From the NCBI RefSeq assembly GCF_030548175.1, contig NZ_JAUORX010000011.1, forward strand, positions 17,516-81,515: a stretch of DNA of 64,000 nt, in the 5' to 3' direction. The translations under genes and the position numbers were made by a program. Under the pieces are notes generated by a model that had not been told where the DNA came from, made no database searches, and saw only the letters and a program-made list of their open reading frames with translations. Below, one piece after another: positions 28,329 to 37,694 of this stretch. This stretch comes from Cognatishimia sp. 1_MG-2023. GTDB taxonomy: Bacteria; Pseudomonadota; Alphaproteobacteria; Rhodobacterales; Rhodobacteraceae. Position 1 is the stretch's first letter. Each line of letters begins with the position of its first letter.

Positions 28329-28796
28329 ATGCGCGTTAACTACTCTGATCTGTCGAACACTGTTCTAGCTCTGACATCTGGTGAAACGGATGTGATTTCT
28401 TTGATGGCGACGATAGCGTGCGAAGTGCATCACTCTGATGATCGCTTTGACTGGACGGGGTTTTATCGCGTTGTTGCGCCTGCGTTGCTTAAAATTGGCC
28501 CGTATCAGGGTGGGCATGGCTGCCTTGTTATCCCTTTTACTCGCGGAGTTTGTGGCGCTGCGGCACGCACGCGTGAGGTGCAATTGGTTGCTGACGTTGA
28601 TGCGTTCGAGGGTCACATCGCTTGCTCCACAACAACAAAGTCCGAAGTCGTCATTCCAGTCGTGAATGGCAATGGGGATCTGTTGGGCGTCTTTGATATT
28701 GATAGCAATCAGCCCAAAGCGTTTACTCAAGAAGATGCAGATAAATTGTCAGCGATTCTGGCTGATGCATTTCGAGACGCTTCGGCTGTGTTTTAA
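28329..28796 (+). CDS. GAF-domain free methionine-(R)-sulfoxide reductase
   Basis: A 155-residue single-GAF protein of the fRMsr family. The three redox cysteines are conserved: C65 (GGHGCLVIPF), C75 (RGVCGAA) and C99 (HIACSTTTKSE), with the binding segment LLKIGPYQGG. It reduces free Met-R-sulfoxide using thioredoxin. AAGGAG lies just before the ATG. It stands 63 bp after the thiolase with no obvious terminator between, so read-through is possible. Confidence 0.92.
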   Translation: MRVNYSDLSNTVLALTSGETDVISLMATIACEVHHSDDRFDWTGFYRVVAPALLKIGPYQGGHGCLVIPFTRGVCGAAARTREVQLVADVDAFEGHIACSTTTKSEVVIPVVNGNGDLLGVFDIDSNQPKAFTQEDADKLSAILADAFRDASAVF

Positions 28797-28871
28797 TTCC
28801 GACCACTGTTTTTCGGCAAATGTCGTGATTGCGCCAATCTCTGATTGATTTGCGCAGCTGTGCCTTGGCGT

Positions 28872-28935
28872 GTGAAAAAATGCTTTGAAATTTCACTGAC
28901 TCAGTTCAGTATGAAATAAATTAGCATTTTTTCAC
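28872..28935. promoter_or_regulatory. Nested inverted repeats upstream of the XRE-cupin regulator
   Basis: Outer arms GTGAAAAAATGCT (28872-28884) and AGCATTTTTTCAC (28923-28935) are perfect 13-bp inverse copies. Inside them TTTCACTGA (28891-28899) faces TCAG-TA-TGAAA (28906-28916). The block ends 10 bp before the regulator's ATG and overlaps the likely promoter. A related half-site TTTCAAACTGA lies at 29565-29575, before the FAD/GcvT gene. Confidence 0.65.
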
Positions 28936-28945
28936 GGAGAGCGAG

Positions 28946-29518
28946 ATGCTTCATACATCACCATCGCAGCCGAAAACGCTTGGGGCCGATCTGCGAGCAC
29001 TACGCAAAGCGCGCGGGCTAACTCTTGCAGACACCGCGGCGCTGCTGGAGCGCTCGGTTGGGTGGCTTAGCCAAGTAGAACGTGACAAGTCCGAACCGTC
29101 GATCTCTGACCTTCGCAATATCGCGCAATGTTTGGGTGTACCTCTTTCGATGCTGTTTGGTCACGATAGTGTGCCCGCAATTGAGCAAGGCTACATCGTT
29201 CGGTCAGCCACCCGTCGTCCCATGGGGTCAAATGATGAAGGGTTGATAGAAGAGCTTCTGTCCCCTGACCTAACCGACGACTTTGAGATGGTTCATTCAA
29301 CGTTTCAGCCACATTCGCGTCTGCGCAATCTGATCTCACGGCCAACGCAAGAGGTGGGTTACCTGATGTCAGGATCTTTGGATCTAACGATAGGCAATCG
29401 GACTTTCACCGCGACCAAAGGCGATAGTTTTCGAATTAGAGGAGAGTCCTACCGTTGGGCCAATCCTTATGACGAACCGGCTGTCGCAATCTGGGTGATT
29501 GCTCCGCCGGTGTACTAA
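28946..29518 (+). CDS. XRE-family regulator with C-terminal cupin sensor
   Basis: A 190-residue one-component regulator. The helix-turn-helix is at residues about 15-70 (LGADLRALRKARGLTLADTA, then SVGWLSQVERDKSEPSISDL), and a small cupin domain from about 110 to 187 includes EVGYLMSGSLDLTIGN. Cupin-XRE proteins (PuuR-like) often control amine or amino-acid catabolism and sense a small ligand in the cupin. Its position before two FAD/GcvT enzymes fits control of methylated-amine use. The nested repeats upstream suggest autoregulation. Confidence 0.92.
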   Translation: MLHTSPSQPKTLGADLRALRKARGLTLADTAALLERSVGWLSQVERDKSEPSISDLRNIAQCLGVPLSMLFGHDSVPAIEQGYIVRSATRRPMGSNDEGLIEELLSPDLTDDFEMVHSTFQPHSRLRNLISRPTQEVGYLMSGSLDLTIGNRTFTATKGDSFRIRGESYRWANPYDEPAVAIWVIAPPVY

Positions 29519-29564
29519 CTCGCTGATCCCCGGAAACGCATAATCGTTGAGGTAAGCGCGACGA

Positions 29565-29575
29565 TTTCAAACTGA
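29565..29575 (+). promoter_or_regulatory. Half-site TTTCAAACTGA before the FAD/GcvT gene
   Basis: It matches the complement of the inner right half-site in the XRE-cupin operator region (TTTCATACTGA) at 10 of 11 positions. It lies 37 bp upstream of the FAD/GcvT ATG, where a regulator could control the enzyme gene. Confidence 0.35.
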
Positions 29576-29611
29576 CGACAGTCTCGATCTATTCAAAATA
29601 GGGTACCGAAA

Positions 29612-32056
29612 ATGGCAAACTTTCCGACAACTGCGCGCGTGGTCATCATTGGTGGCGGTGCTATCGGTGTTTCGACGTTGTACCATCTCGCCAAATCCGG
29701 CTGGACCGATTGCGTGCTGCTTGAAAAGAACGAACTCACGGCCGGATCAACCTGGCACGCCGCAGGGAACTGCCCGAACTTTTCAGCATCTTGGGCCGTG
29801 ATGAATATGCAGCGGTATTCGTTGGAGATGTATCGCACCTTAGCGGATGATGTCGATTATCCAATGAACTACCACGTGACCGGCGCATTGCGATTGGGCC
29901 ATACCAAAGAGCGTATGCAAGAGTTTGAGCGCGTGGCATCAATGGCACGGCACCAAGGGCTTGAGATGGATATGCTCAGTCCAACAGAGGCCCTAGAATA
30001 CTATCCCTTTATGGAGACGCACGACCTACAGGGCGTACTTTGGGATCCGTTAGACGGTGACATTGACCCAGCTCAGTTGACCCAAGCGATGGCCAAAGGC
30101 GCGCGTTCGCTCGGAGCAAACATTCAACGCTTCTGTCCTGCGACTGGTGTCAGCCGTGAAGACGACGAATGGATCGTTCACACAGATAAGGGTGATATAA
30201 GATGTGAGTTCGTGGTGAACTGCGGCGGGTATTACGCCAAGCGGATTGGTGAATGGTTTAAACCATTCGGCGGGCGCGATGTTCCAATGACTGTGATGTC
30301 TCATCAGTATTTTTTGACAGAAGAAATTCCGGAAATTGAAGAGTGGACAAAGGAGTCTGGACGAAAGCTACCGATGATCCGCGACGTTGATAGCTCATAC
30401 TACCTGCGCCAAGATAAACACGGGTTAAACCTTGGCCCCTACGAACGAAATTGTAAGGCGCACTGGATAACGTCTCAAGATCCGATGCCCGAAGACTTTT
30501 CGTTCCAACTGTTCCCAGACGATCTTGATCGACTGGAATGGTACATCGAAGACGCGATGGAACGGGTTCCGGTGCTGGGAACACAAGGCGTTGGGCGCGT
30601 GATCAATGGGCCAATCCCTTATGCACCTGACGGTCTGCCTTTGATGGGTCCAATGCCCGGTGTGAAAAACGCATTCGAAGCGCATAGCTTTACTTTTGGC
30701 ATCGTTCAGGCTGGTGGCGCAGGAAAAGTGATGGCGGAATGGATCACCGAAGGTGAAACCGAATGGGACATGTGGGCAGTGGACAGTCGCCGCTACACCG
30801 AACATGCGGATTTCGATTTTAGTTTGAACAAGGCATTGGAAACCTACGGCCATGAATACGCGATGCATTTCCCACATCACGAATGGCCAGCGGCGCGGGA
30901 TAAAAAGCTCTCGGAAAATCACGAACGCCTCTTGGCAGATGGCGCTCAGATGGGGGCATACAACGGATGGGAACGCGCGAATTGGTTCGCCAAGCCCGGG
31001 GACGATGTAACTGAAGTTGCGACAGAAACCTGGGATCGAAACGGCCCATGGGCCATTCGGGTGAAAGAAGAAGTTGAAGCCGTACGTGACGGCGTCGGTG
31101 TGATCGACATGTGCGGTTTTTCTCGGTTTGAATTGTCTGGCGCTGGCGCGGCTGAATGGTTGCGTTCGCAAGTCGCAGGAGCGTTGCCGAAATCCGGCCG
31201 TATGAACCTCGTGTATTTTACCGATACCAAAGGTCGGATCGTGACCGAGATGTCCTGTATCCGCCATGGCGAAGATCAGTTTGTATTGATGACAGCTGCT
31301 GTTGCGCAATGGCACGACTATGAACTTCTATGGCGCAGCTTGCCTGATGGCCTCTCTCTAGTGGACCGTTCCAAAGATCAAACGACGATGCTGGTTACCG
31401 GCCCAAAGTCGCGCGAGCTGTTTGCGGCCATCTCGGATGCCGATTTATCTATGGGTTGGTTAACGCATCAGCACACGCAAATCGCAGGATGCGAATGTGC
31501 CTTGGCGCGGGTGTCGTTCGCCGGGGAACTTGGTTGGGAAGTGCATTGCGATACACATCATGCGAAAGCGATCTATGAGGCAATACGCAACGCTGGCGCG
31601 ACGCCATTCGGTATGTACGCGCTAGATTCCATGCGGATTGAAAAAGGGTATCGCACATGGAAAGGCGACTTATCGTCGGATTATACCATGCTGCAAGCAG
31701 GTCTAGGTCGGTTCGTGAAGTTGGAAAAACCGCAGGAGTTTTCTGGCAAAGTAGCATTGATAAATGAGACAAAAACAGGCTCTAATAAGGCCTTTGTTAC
31801 ACTTATCGTAGAGGCCGGTGATTCAGACGCGCCCTATATGTCGTCAATCTGGAAGGATGGCGAAATTGTTGGGGAAACCACTTCTGGCAACTTTGGATAC
31901 CGCGTGAACAAATCTATCGCGCTGGCAATTGTGCGTGCTGACTTGGCGATCGAAGGCACCAAGCTAGACGTTGAGATTTTTGGTCAAAAGTTTCCGGCTA
32001 TTGTGCAAAAGGATGGTCCGCTCTGGGATCCAGATAACAGCCGCATCCGCGCATGA
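29612..32056 (+). CDS. FAD-dependent dehydrogenase with GcvT domain (dimethylglycine/sarcosine dehydrogenase-like), paralogue 1
   Basis: An 814-residue fusion. An N-terminal D-amino-acid-oxidase-type FAD domain (VVIIGGGAIGVSTLYHLA) with ELTAGSTWHAAG, where H49 matches the covalent-flavin histidine of dimethylglycine dehydrogenase, is followed by a linking domain and a C-terminal aminomethyltransferase (GcvT) half from about residue 430 (LDSMRIEKGYRTWKGDL). It should oxidise an N-methyl group and pass the one-carbon unit to tetrahydrofolate. The substrate could be dimethylglycine, sarcosine or another methylated amine. Its stop overlaps the GlxA-type regulator by four bases. Confidence 0.9.
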   Translation: MANFPTTARVVIIGGGAIGVSTLYHLAKSGWTDCVLLEKNELTAGSTWHAAGNCPNFSASWAVMNMQRYSLEMYRTLADDVDYPMNYHVTGALRLGHTKERMQEFERVASMARHQGLEMDMLSPTEALEYYPFMETHDLQGVLWDPLDGDIDPAQLTQAMAKGARSLGANIQRFCPATGVSREDDEWIVHTDKGDIRCEFVVNCGGYYAKRIGEWFKPFGGRDVPMTVMSHQYFLTEEIPEIEEWTKESGRKLPMIRDVDSSYYLRQDKHGLNLGPYERNCKAHWITSQDPMPEDFSFQLFPDDLDRLEWYIEDAMERVPVLGTQGVGRVINGPIPYAPDGLPLMGPMPGVKNAFEAHSFTFGIVQAGGAGKVMAEWITEGETEWDMWAVDSRRYTEHADFDFSLNKALETYGHEYAMHFPHHEWPAARDKKLSENHERLLADGAQMGAYNGWERANWFAKPGDDVTEVATETWDRNGPWAIRVKEEVEAVRDGVGVIDMCGFSRFELSGAGAAEWLRSQVAGALPKSGRMNLVYFTDTKGRIVTEMSCIRHGEDQFVLMTAAVAQWHDYELLWRSLPDGLSLVDRSKDQTTMLVTGPKSRELFAAISDADLSMGWLTHQHTQIAGCECALARVSFAGELGWEVHCDTHHAKAIYEAIRNAGATPFGMYALDSMRIEKGYRTWKGDLSSDYTMLQAGLGRFVKLEKPQEFSGKVALINETKTGSNKAFVTLIVEAGDSDAPYMSSIWKDGEIVGETTSGNFGYRVNKSIALAIVRADLAIEGTKLDVEIFGQKFPAIVQKDGPLWDPDNSRIRA

Positions 32057-33012
32057 CAGCGCCGCGTGACATCATACGTTTCGACATCATTATCGCCGAC
32101 GGCTTTGTACTAACAGAGCTGGCGGCAGTGACAGACACCTTGCGTCTTGCCAATCGCGTCAGCGCGGTGCCACCATTTTCGTGGGAATACGTATCTATCA
32201 AAGGCGGCCTTAAATCATCGAGTAGCGATGCTTTTGTAACGACCCACCCTATACAGGACCGGCCAGATGCCGATTACATGTTCGCCTTGGGCAACTCGGA
32301 TCAGGACTGTCCCGACTTGGCGTTGCAGAGTGTGATTGCAAAATACCTGCACCGCCATGCAAACGTGTATTTATTGGCAGAGGCAGCAAGCCGTTACATC
32401 AAAGACAGCGACTCTGATTTGTTAGTGCGCACCACCCATTGGGAAAACTCAGAGCTTATGAGTGAGCGCGGTAAACACGTCCACACGTCGAATTCTATTG
32501 CCGCACAAGATGGAAAGCTCGTGACCTGTGCCGGGATGGGTGCAACAGTAGATGTGATGCTGTCAGTGATTGGTGCCCACGTGCCCCAAGCGACGAAGTT
32601 GGCTGTGGCCAATATTCTGTTGCATGACACAATCCGGGACTTTGCAACGTCCCAGCCTTTTTTAGGTGCTAAGGGCGCAGGGACGGGTGATCAGGAGTTA
32701 GATCATTGCATTGAAATCATGCAAGCTAATATTGAAGACCCTCTACCAATTGGCGAGTTGGTGGGTGTTTTAAATGTATCGAACCGTTCGCTCGAACGGA
32801 AGTTTCAGACGATGCTAAACACTACCCCCAACCGATTTTACCGTGAATTGCGACTAACGAAGGCAAACAACTTGCTTTTGAATACGACGCTAAGTGTACG
32901 CGATGTCGGTTTGGCCTGCGGCTTCAGTAATGGATTTTCCGGCCTGTACAAAAGCTACTATGGGATCACGCCCTTTGCATTGCGCAAGCAACGACGCGCC
33001 GCGCAATCTTGA
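32053..33012 (+). CDS. GlxA-family AraC-type transcriptional regulator
   Basis: A 319-residue regulator. The N-terminal DJ-1/PfpI-like domain (residues about 8-180, FDIIIADGFVLTELAAVTDTLRLA in part) acts as ligand sensor, and the C-terminal AraC helix-turn-helix pair runs from about 220 (LVGVLNVSNRSLERKF, VRDVGLACGFSNGFSGLYKSYYG). Family members GbdR and CdhR control glycine betaine, dimethylglycine and carnitine catabolism. ATGA overlap with the upstream enzyme gene means the regulator is translated with its probable target. Confidence 0.92.
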   Translation: MTAPRDIIRFDIIIADGFVLTELAAVTDTLRLANRVSAVPPFSWEYVSIKGGLKSSSSDAFVTTHPIQDRPDADYMFALGNSDQDCPDLALQSVIAKYLHRHANVYLLAEAASRYIKDSDSDLLVRTTHWENSELMSERGKHVHTSNSIAAQDGKLVTCAGMGATVDVMLSVIGAHVPQATKLAVANILLHDTIRDFATSQPFLGAKGAGTGDQELDHCIEIMQANIEDPLPIGELVGVLNVSNRSLERKFQTMLNTTPNRFYRELRLTKANNLLLNTTLSVRDVGLACGFSNGFSGLYKSYYGITPFALRKQRRAAQS

Positions 33013-33100
33013 TGTGATTTCCGTCAGATTTGTCGCATTTCACACATTTTTATTTCGAACCTTGTGACAAGTTACGCGGGTGATCAAAAGGGGACCAGCT

Positions 33101-35551
33101 ATGAACGACATTCCAACTAAGGCCCGCGTGGTGATTATCGGCGGCGGTGTGATCGGTTGTTCCGTAGCCTATCATCTGGCCAAGAAAGGTTGGAAAGACA
33201 TTGTCTTGCTTGAACGTAAACAGCTTACTTCTGGTACAACGTGGCATGCCGCTGGCCTGATCGCTCAACTACGCGCGACCAAAAATATGACCAAGCTCGC
33301 GAAGTATTCGCAGGAGCTTTATGGTGAATTAGAGTCTGAAACAGGCGTTTCGACAGGGTTTAAGCGCTGTGGCTCCATCACCGTTGCACTGACAGAAGAA
33401 CGCAAAGAAGAGATTTACCGTCAAGCTGCAATGGCGCGCGCATTTGGCGTTGAGGTCGAAGAGATTTCGAATGAACGTGTTCAGGAACTGTATCCCCATC
33501 TCAACTTAGATGGCGTGAAGGGGGCGGTGTATTTACGCAAAGACGGTCAAGGTGATCCTGCCAATATCGCTTTAGCCTTGGCAAAAGGTGCCCGGCTGAA
33601 CGGTGCTTTGATCAAAGAGCGCATTAAGGTGACCGGGCTACGCAAAGAAGACCGTAAAGTTGTTGGCGTGGACTGGCAATCAGACGATGGTTCGCAAACG
33701 GGTCACATCGCTTGTGACATGGTGGTGAACTGCGCGGGCATGTGGGGCCAAGAGGTTGGTAAAATGGCGGGCGCAAACGTGCCGCTTCAAGCCTGCGAAC
33801 ACTTTTACATAGTAACCGAAAACATCGAGGGGCTTACACAACTACCGGTTCTGCGGGTTCCAGATGAATATGCCTATTACAAAGAAGATGCGGGCAAAAT
33901 CTTGTTGGGCGCCTTTGAGCCCGTCGCCAAACCTTGGGCGATGGATGGCATTCCAGAAGACTTTGAATTTGACCAGCTCCAAGAGGATTTCGATCATTTC
34001 GAACCTATCCTAGAAATGGCGGTGGATCGTGTTCCACTACTGGCAGAAGCAGGCATTCATACATTTTTCAATGGCCCAGAATCCTTTACACCTGATGATG
34101 CCTACCATCTGGGCCTTGCGCCAGAGTTGGATAATTTTTGGGTCGCGGCAGGTTTTAACTCTATCGGTATTCAATCTGCGGGCGGTGCGGGGATGGCCTT
34201 GGCCGAGTGGATGGATGGCGGCGAAAAGCCATTCGACTTAGGTGATGTCGATATTTCGCGGATGCAACCCTTTCAGGGGAACAAGCGATACCTTTTCGAG
34301 AGGTCGAAGGAAACGCTTGGTCTGTTGTTCAAAGATCATTTCCCGTTCAAGCAAAAAGAAACGGCGCGCGGTGTGCGACGCTCTCCTCTGCATCACCACC
34401 TGTTAGAGCGTGGCGCTGTCATGGGCGAGTTTGCGGGTTGGGAACGCGCCAATTGGATTGCGAAACCGGGGCAGTCTCGCGAATACGAATACACTTGGAA
34501 ACGCCAGAATTGGTTTGAAAATTCTGCCAATGAACATCGGGCCGTGCGTGAAAATGTGGGCCTGTATGACATGAGTTCTTTCGGCAAAATCCGGGTCGAG
34601 GGCCCGGATGCCGAGGCGTTCATGAACTATATCGGCGGCGGGAACTTTTCCGTCGCGAATGGTAAAATCACTTACACGCAGTTTCTTAATCGCAATGGCG
34701 GTATCGAGGCGGATGTAACGGTGACACGGCTGTCTGAAACGACCTACTTGGTCGTCACACCTGCCGCGACATGCCTAGCAGACCATACGTGGATGCGTCG
34801 CCATGTGGGTGAGTTCCGCGTAGTCATAACTGATGTCACTGCTGGCGAGGCTGTGATGGCTGTCATGGGTCCAAATGCGCGGGCCTTGTTGCAGAAAGTG
34901 TCGCCTAACGACTTCTCAAATGAAGTGAACCCTTTCGGCACAGCCCAAGAGATTGAGATAGGCATGGGCCTCGCCCGTGCGCATCGGGTCACTTATGTCG
35001 GGGAACTGGGTTGGGAGATTTATGCATCTTCTGACATGGCAGGCCACGTCTTTGAAACCTTGTGGGAAGCTGGCCAAGATATGGACCTACAGCTGTGCGG
35101 CCTGCACATGATGGATAGTCTGCGGATCGAGAAGGGCTATCGCCACTTTGGGCATGACATCACTTGCGAGGATCACGTGATCGACGCCGGCTTAGGCTTT
35201 GCTGTCAAAACAGATAAGCCAGATTTCATCGGTAAAGAGGCTGTGCTGAAGCGTAAGGAAACCGGTCCGCAAAACCGATTGCTGCAATTCCGACTGACTG
35301 ATCCAGAGCCGCTGCTATATCACAACGAACCAATTCTCAGAGACGGCGAAATTGTCGGATTCCTGTCGTCTGGTGCCTATGGGCATACACTCGGCGGCGC
35401 TATGGGGCTTGGGTATGTGCCCTGTTCTGGGGAAAGCGCCACCGAGGTTTTGGCCTCGACCTATGAGATTGACGTTATGGGGATGCGGATCAAAGCAGAG
35501 GCGTCAATTCGCCCGATGTATGATCCCACGTCGTCTCGGGTCAAAGCCTAA
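33101..35551 (+). CDS. FAD-dependent dehydrogenase with GcvT domain, paralogue 2
   Basis: An 816-residue protein with the same layout as paralogue 1: VVIIGGGVIGCSVAYHLA, covalent-flavin candidate H49 in LTSGTTWHAAGL, and a C-terminal GcvT half (MMDSLRIEKGYRHFGHD). The active-site surroundings differ (LIAQLRATKNMTKLAKY here), pointing to a different substrate. The ATG at 33101 is set by AGGGGA seven bases upstream; an ATG seven codons earlier has none. The last four bases overlap the stop of the convergent small gene. Confidence 0.9.
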   Translation: MNDIPTKARVVIIGGGVIGCSVAYHLAKKGWKDIVLLERKQLTSGTTWHAAGLIAQLRATKNMTKLAKYSQELYGELESETGVSTGFKRCGSITVALTEERKEEIYRQAAMARAFGVEVEEISNERVQELYPHLNLDGVKGAVYLRKDGQGDPANIALALAKGARLNGALIKERIKVTGLRKEDRKVVGVDWQSDDGSQTGHIACDMVVNCAGMWGQEVGKMAGANVPLQACEHFYIVTENIEGLTQLPVLRVPDEYAYYKEDAGKILLGAFEPVAKPWAMDGIPEDFEFDQLQEDFDHFEPILEMAVDRVPLLAEAGIHTFFNGPESFTPDDAYHLGLAPELDNFWVAAGFNSIGIQSAGGAGMALAEWMDGGEKPFDLGDVDISRMQPFQGNKRYLFERSKETLGLLFKDHFPFKQKETARGVRRSPLHHHLLERGAVMGEFAGWERANWIAKPGQSREYEYTWKRQNWFENSANEHRAVRENVGLYDMSSFGKIRVEGPDAEAFMNYIGGGNFSVANGKITYTQFLNRNGGIEADVTVTRLSETTYLVVTPAATCLADHTWMRRHVGEFRVVITDVTAGEAVMAVMGPNARALLQKVSPNDFSNEVNPFGTAQEIEIGMGLARAHRVTYVGELGWEIYASSDMAGHVFETLWEAGQDMDLQLCGLHMMDSLRIEKGYRHFGHDITCEDHVIDAGLGFAVKTDKPDFIGKEAVLKRKETGPQNRLLQFRLTDPEPLLYHNEPILRDGEIVGFLSSGAYGHTLGGAMGLGYVPCSGESATEVLASTYEIDVMGMRIKAEASIRPMYDPTSSRVKA

Positions 35552-35865
35552 CCACGCATGGGACCTTCGGGGCGGTAACGATCCATGACGCTATCTAGCA
35601 TGTCATTGGTGATGGTCGGGTTTTCGGCCTGAAGGCACGGCAAAAGGACCGCTTTGTTCATTCTCTGGCGCTCGCCACTAGGCGCGTGATTGCGTGCGGG
35701 CTGCACGTCACTAAAGCAAGTGACAAAGACCTGTTCGGGAATGTTCAGGTCCGCCGCAATTTTGTCGGTTGGCCGTTCTCCACGCTGCAAGGTTTCGGAT
35801 GTTGCAACAGTCGCCAAAGACAGGCCGCCGAATAGGATGATTGCGGTGTAAGGAATTAACTTCAT
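35548..35865 (-). CDS. Small periplasmic protein of unknown function
   Basis: A 105-residue protein. Residues 1-23 are a Sec signal peptide (MKLIPYTAIILFGGLSLATVATS). The mature part holds two cysteines (VFVTCFSDV and LLPCLQAENP) that may form a disulfide, and it ends in a conserved-looking NPTITNDMLDSVMDRYRPEG. Not assigned to a family. An AGCGAG sequence precedes the ATG. The 3' end overlaps the FAD/GcvT gene by four bases tail to tail. Confidence 0.75.
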   Translation of the reverse strand: MKLIPYTAIILFGGLSLATVATSETLQRGERPTDKIAADLNIPEQVFVTCFSDVQPARNHAPSGERQRMNKAVLLPCLQAENPTITNDMLDSVMDRYRPEGPMRG

Positions 35866-36007
35866 TTTGCTCGCTCCGTTTGTGTTTCAAAAGGTAATAC
35901 GAAGCCATCACAAGTTTCCGTCGCAGCTATCACGAAAAATCATGATTTCGCGTGCTGTTAGTTATGCAAAGTCTCTGACATATATGGCTCAACAGGAGGC
36001 ATATTTG

Positions 36008-36910
36008 ATGGTCCAAACGTCACCAAAATTGGTAGAGTTAGATACACCGCGTGGGTTGATGTTCGCAATCACGGCCTATGTTTCATGGGGCTTTCTGCCG
36101 CTGTACATGAAGGTGCTATCGCATGTGCCAGCTGCAGAAGTCGTCGCGCATCGGGTGATTTGGTCTATTCCAGTTGCTGGCGCTGTTTTGATCGTATTGC
36201 GCAGAACGCAGGCCCTACAAGAAGCGTTTCGAAATCCACGCATGTTGATGATGGCGTGCCTTACCGCGAGCTTAGTGTCGATCAATTCGGGCACTTATGT
36301 GTATACCATCGCCAATGATCGCGCAGCGGATGCAGCGTTGGGATATTACATTAACCCGTTATTCTCGATGTTTCTTGGAATAGTCCTGTTGGGCGAGCGT
36401 CCGACACGGGCACAAATGGTGTCAATCGGATTGGCTGCAATCGCAGTTGTCGTGCTGATCGTTGAGTCACCTAGCCCACCTTGGGTTCCTTTGATTTTGA
36501 CGGGGAGTTGGGGGTTCTATGCGTATTTCAAGAAATCACTACCAATCGGACCAAACCAAGGTTTCTTACTAGAATTACTCATCCTCTCCGTACCAGCCGC
36601 CGCATATCTGGCTTACCTTTCCGGCACAGGTCAAAACAGCTTTACGAATTCACCATCGAACGCGTGGCTATTGATCGGCTGCGGCGTGGTCACAGCGATC
36701 CCGCTTATGATTTACGCGAACGGAGCCAAACTGATCCGCCTATCAACCGCAGGCATTCTTCAATACATCGCACCAAGTTTGATTTTTCTCATTGCGATCT
36801 TTGTCTTTGACGAAAAGCTTGATCATAGCCGCATGATTGCGTTTCCGATGATTTGGCTGGCCTTGGTCATCTACTCAGTCTCAATGTTTCGAGAGATGCG
36901 AAAGCGCTAA
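36008..36910 (+). CDS. rarD: EamA-family transporter RarD
   Basis: A 300-residue inner-membrane protein with about ten transmembrane helices in two EamA repeats. RarD-type sequence includes AYVSWGFLPLYMKVLSHVPA, EVVAHRVIWS, LGYYINPLFSMFLGIVLLGE and the C-terminal LQYIAPSLIFLIAIFVFDE. The transported compound is unknown despite the historical chloramphenicol-sensitivity name. The ATG at 36008 with AGGAGG eight bases upstream is clearly the start, although the frame is open 47 codons further back. Confidence 0.93.
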   Translation: MVQTSPKLVELDTPRGLMFAITAYVSWGFLPLYMKVLSHVPAAEVVAHRVIWSIPVAGAVLIVLRRTQALQEAFRNPRMLMMACLTASLVSINSGTYVYTIANDRAADAALGYYINPLFSMFLGIVLLGERPTRAQMVSIGLAAIAVVVLIVESPSPPWVPLILTGSWGFYAYFKKSLPIGPNQGFLLELLILSVPAAAYLAYLSGTGQNSFTNSPSNAWLLIGCGVVTAIPLMIYANGAKLIRLSTAGILQYIAPSLIFLIAIFVFDEKLDHSRMIAFPMIWLALVIYSVSMFREMRKR

Positions 36911-36947
36911 GCTTGTTCTAATCGGTGCAAATCGCTATGCCCGCCTT

Positions 36948-37601
36948 ATGAGCCAGATCACCCCATACGACCCTCCGCAGGACCCGCTTGAGATATTGCA
37001 CGAAGACAGTGACATCATTGTCTTGAACAAGCCCTCTGGCTTGCTCTCTGTGCCTGGACGGGGCGACCATATGGCGGACTGTTTGCTCAGTCGTGTTCAG
37101 GCAGCTTTTCCCGATGCATTATTAGTGCATCGCTTGGACCGTGATACCTCGGGCATCATTGTTTTTGCAATGACGCCTCATGCCCAACGCAATCTGTCGA
37201 TGCAGTTTGAAAAGCGGACGACTAAAAAGACCTATGTGGCACGCGTAAATGGAACTGTGGCCGAGAAAACCGGTACAGTCGATTTTCCACTGATTGTGGA
37301 TTGGCCAAACCGCCCCCTGCAAAAGGTCTGCCACGAAACCGGCAAGGCGGCCGTTACAGACTGGCGCGTTTTGCGCTATGATGACGGCGAGACGCGCGTT
37401 CGCCTAACGCCAAAAACGGGCCGCAGCCACCAGCTACGTGTTCACATGCTCGCATTGGGCCATGTGATGCTAGGTGATCCCCTTTATGCCACCGGGGAAG
37501 CCCTGAACCATCCTCGGTTGATGCTGCACTCAGAAGAGCTGCGCATCAAGCACCCGGAAAGCGGTAAGGGCATCAGCTTTCGGGCCAAAGCGCCGTTTTG
37601 A
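36948..37601 (+). CDS. RluA-family pseudouridine synthase
   Basis: A 217-residue enzyme with catalytic D64 in the motif HRLDRDTSG, preceded by VLNKPSGLLSVPGRG. The C-terminal core includes KTGRSHQLRVHMLALGHVMLGDPLY. There is no S4 domain, so it most resembles RluA itself (23S rRNA U746 and tRNA U32), but the target site is not determinable here. It starts 37 bp after rarD. Confidence 0.93.
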   Translation: MSQITPYDPPQDPLEILHEDSDIIVLNKPSGLLSVPGRGDHMADCLLSRVQAAFPDALLVHRLDRDTSGIIVFAMTPHAQRNLSMQFEKRTTKKTYVARVNGTVAEKTGTVDFPLIVDWPNRPLQKVCHETGKAAVTDWRVLRYDDGETRVRLTPKTGRSHQLRVHMLALGHVMLGDPLYATGEALNHPRLMLHSEELRIKHPESGKGISFRAKAPF

Positions 37602-37694
37602 ACAATGCGTTTGCAAAAGCGCACCTTGACCTTACGCGCAATGGCGTCAATCTGTGGCGTATAACGAAGATGGCTTGCCATATTGGAGGATTAC

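Noticed and set aside
29519..29611. Glycine riboswitch before the FAD/GcvT gene
   Set aside because: The gap is only 93 bp and lacks the conserved aptamer core; no terminator or anti-terminator pair was found.
30425..31315. Open frame of nearly 300 codons opposite FAD/GcvT paralogue 1
   Set aside because: The plus strand encodes a clear conserved enzyme; the antisense product has shadow-type composition and no recognisable motif.
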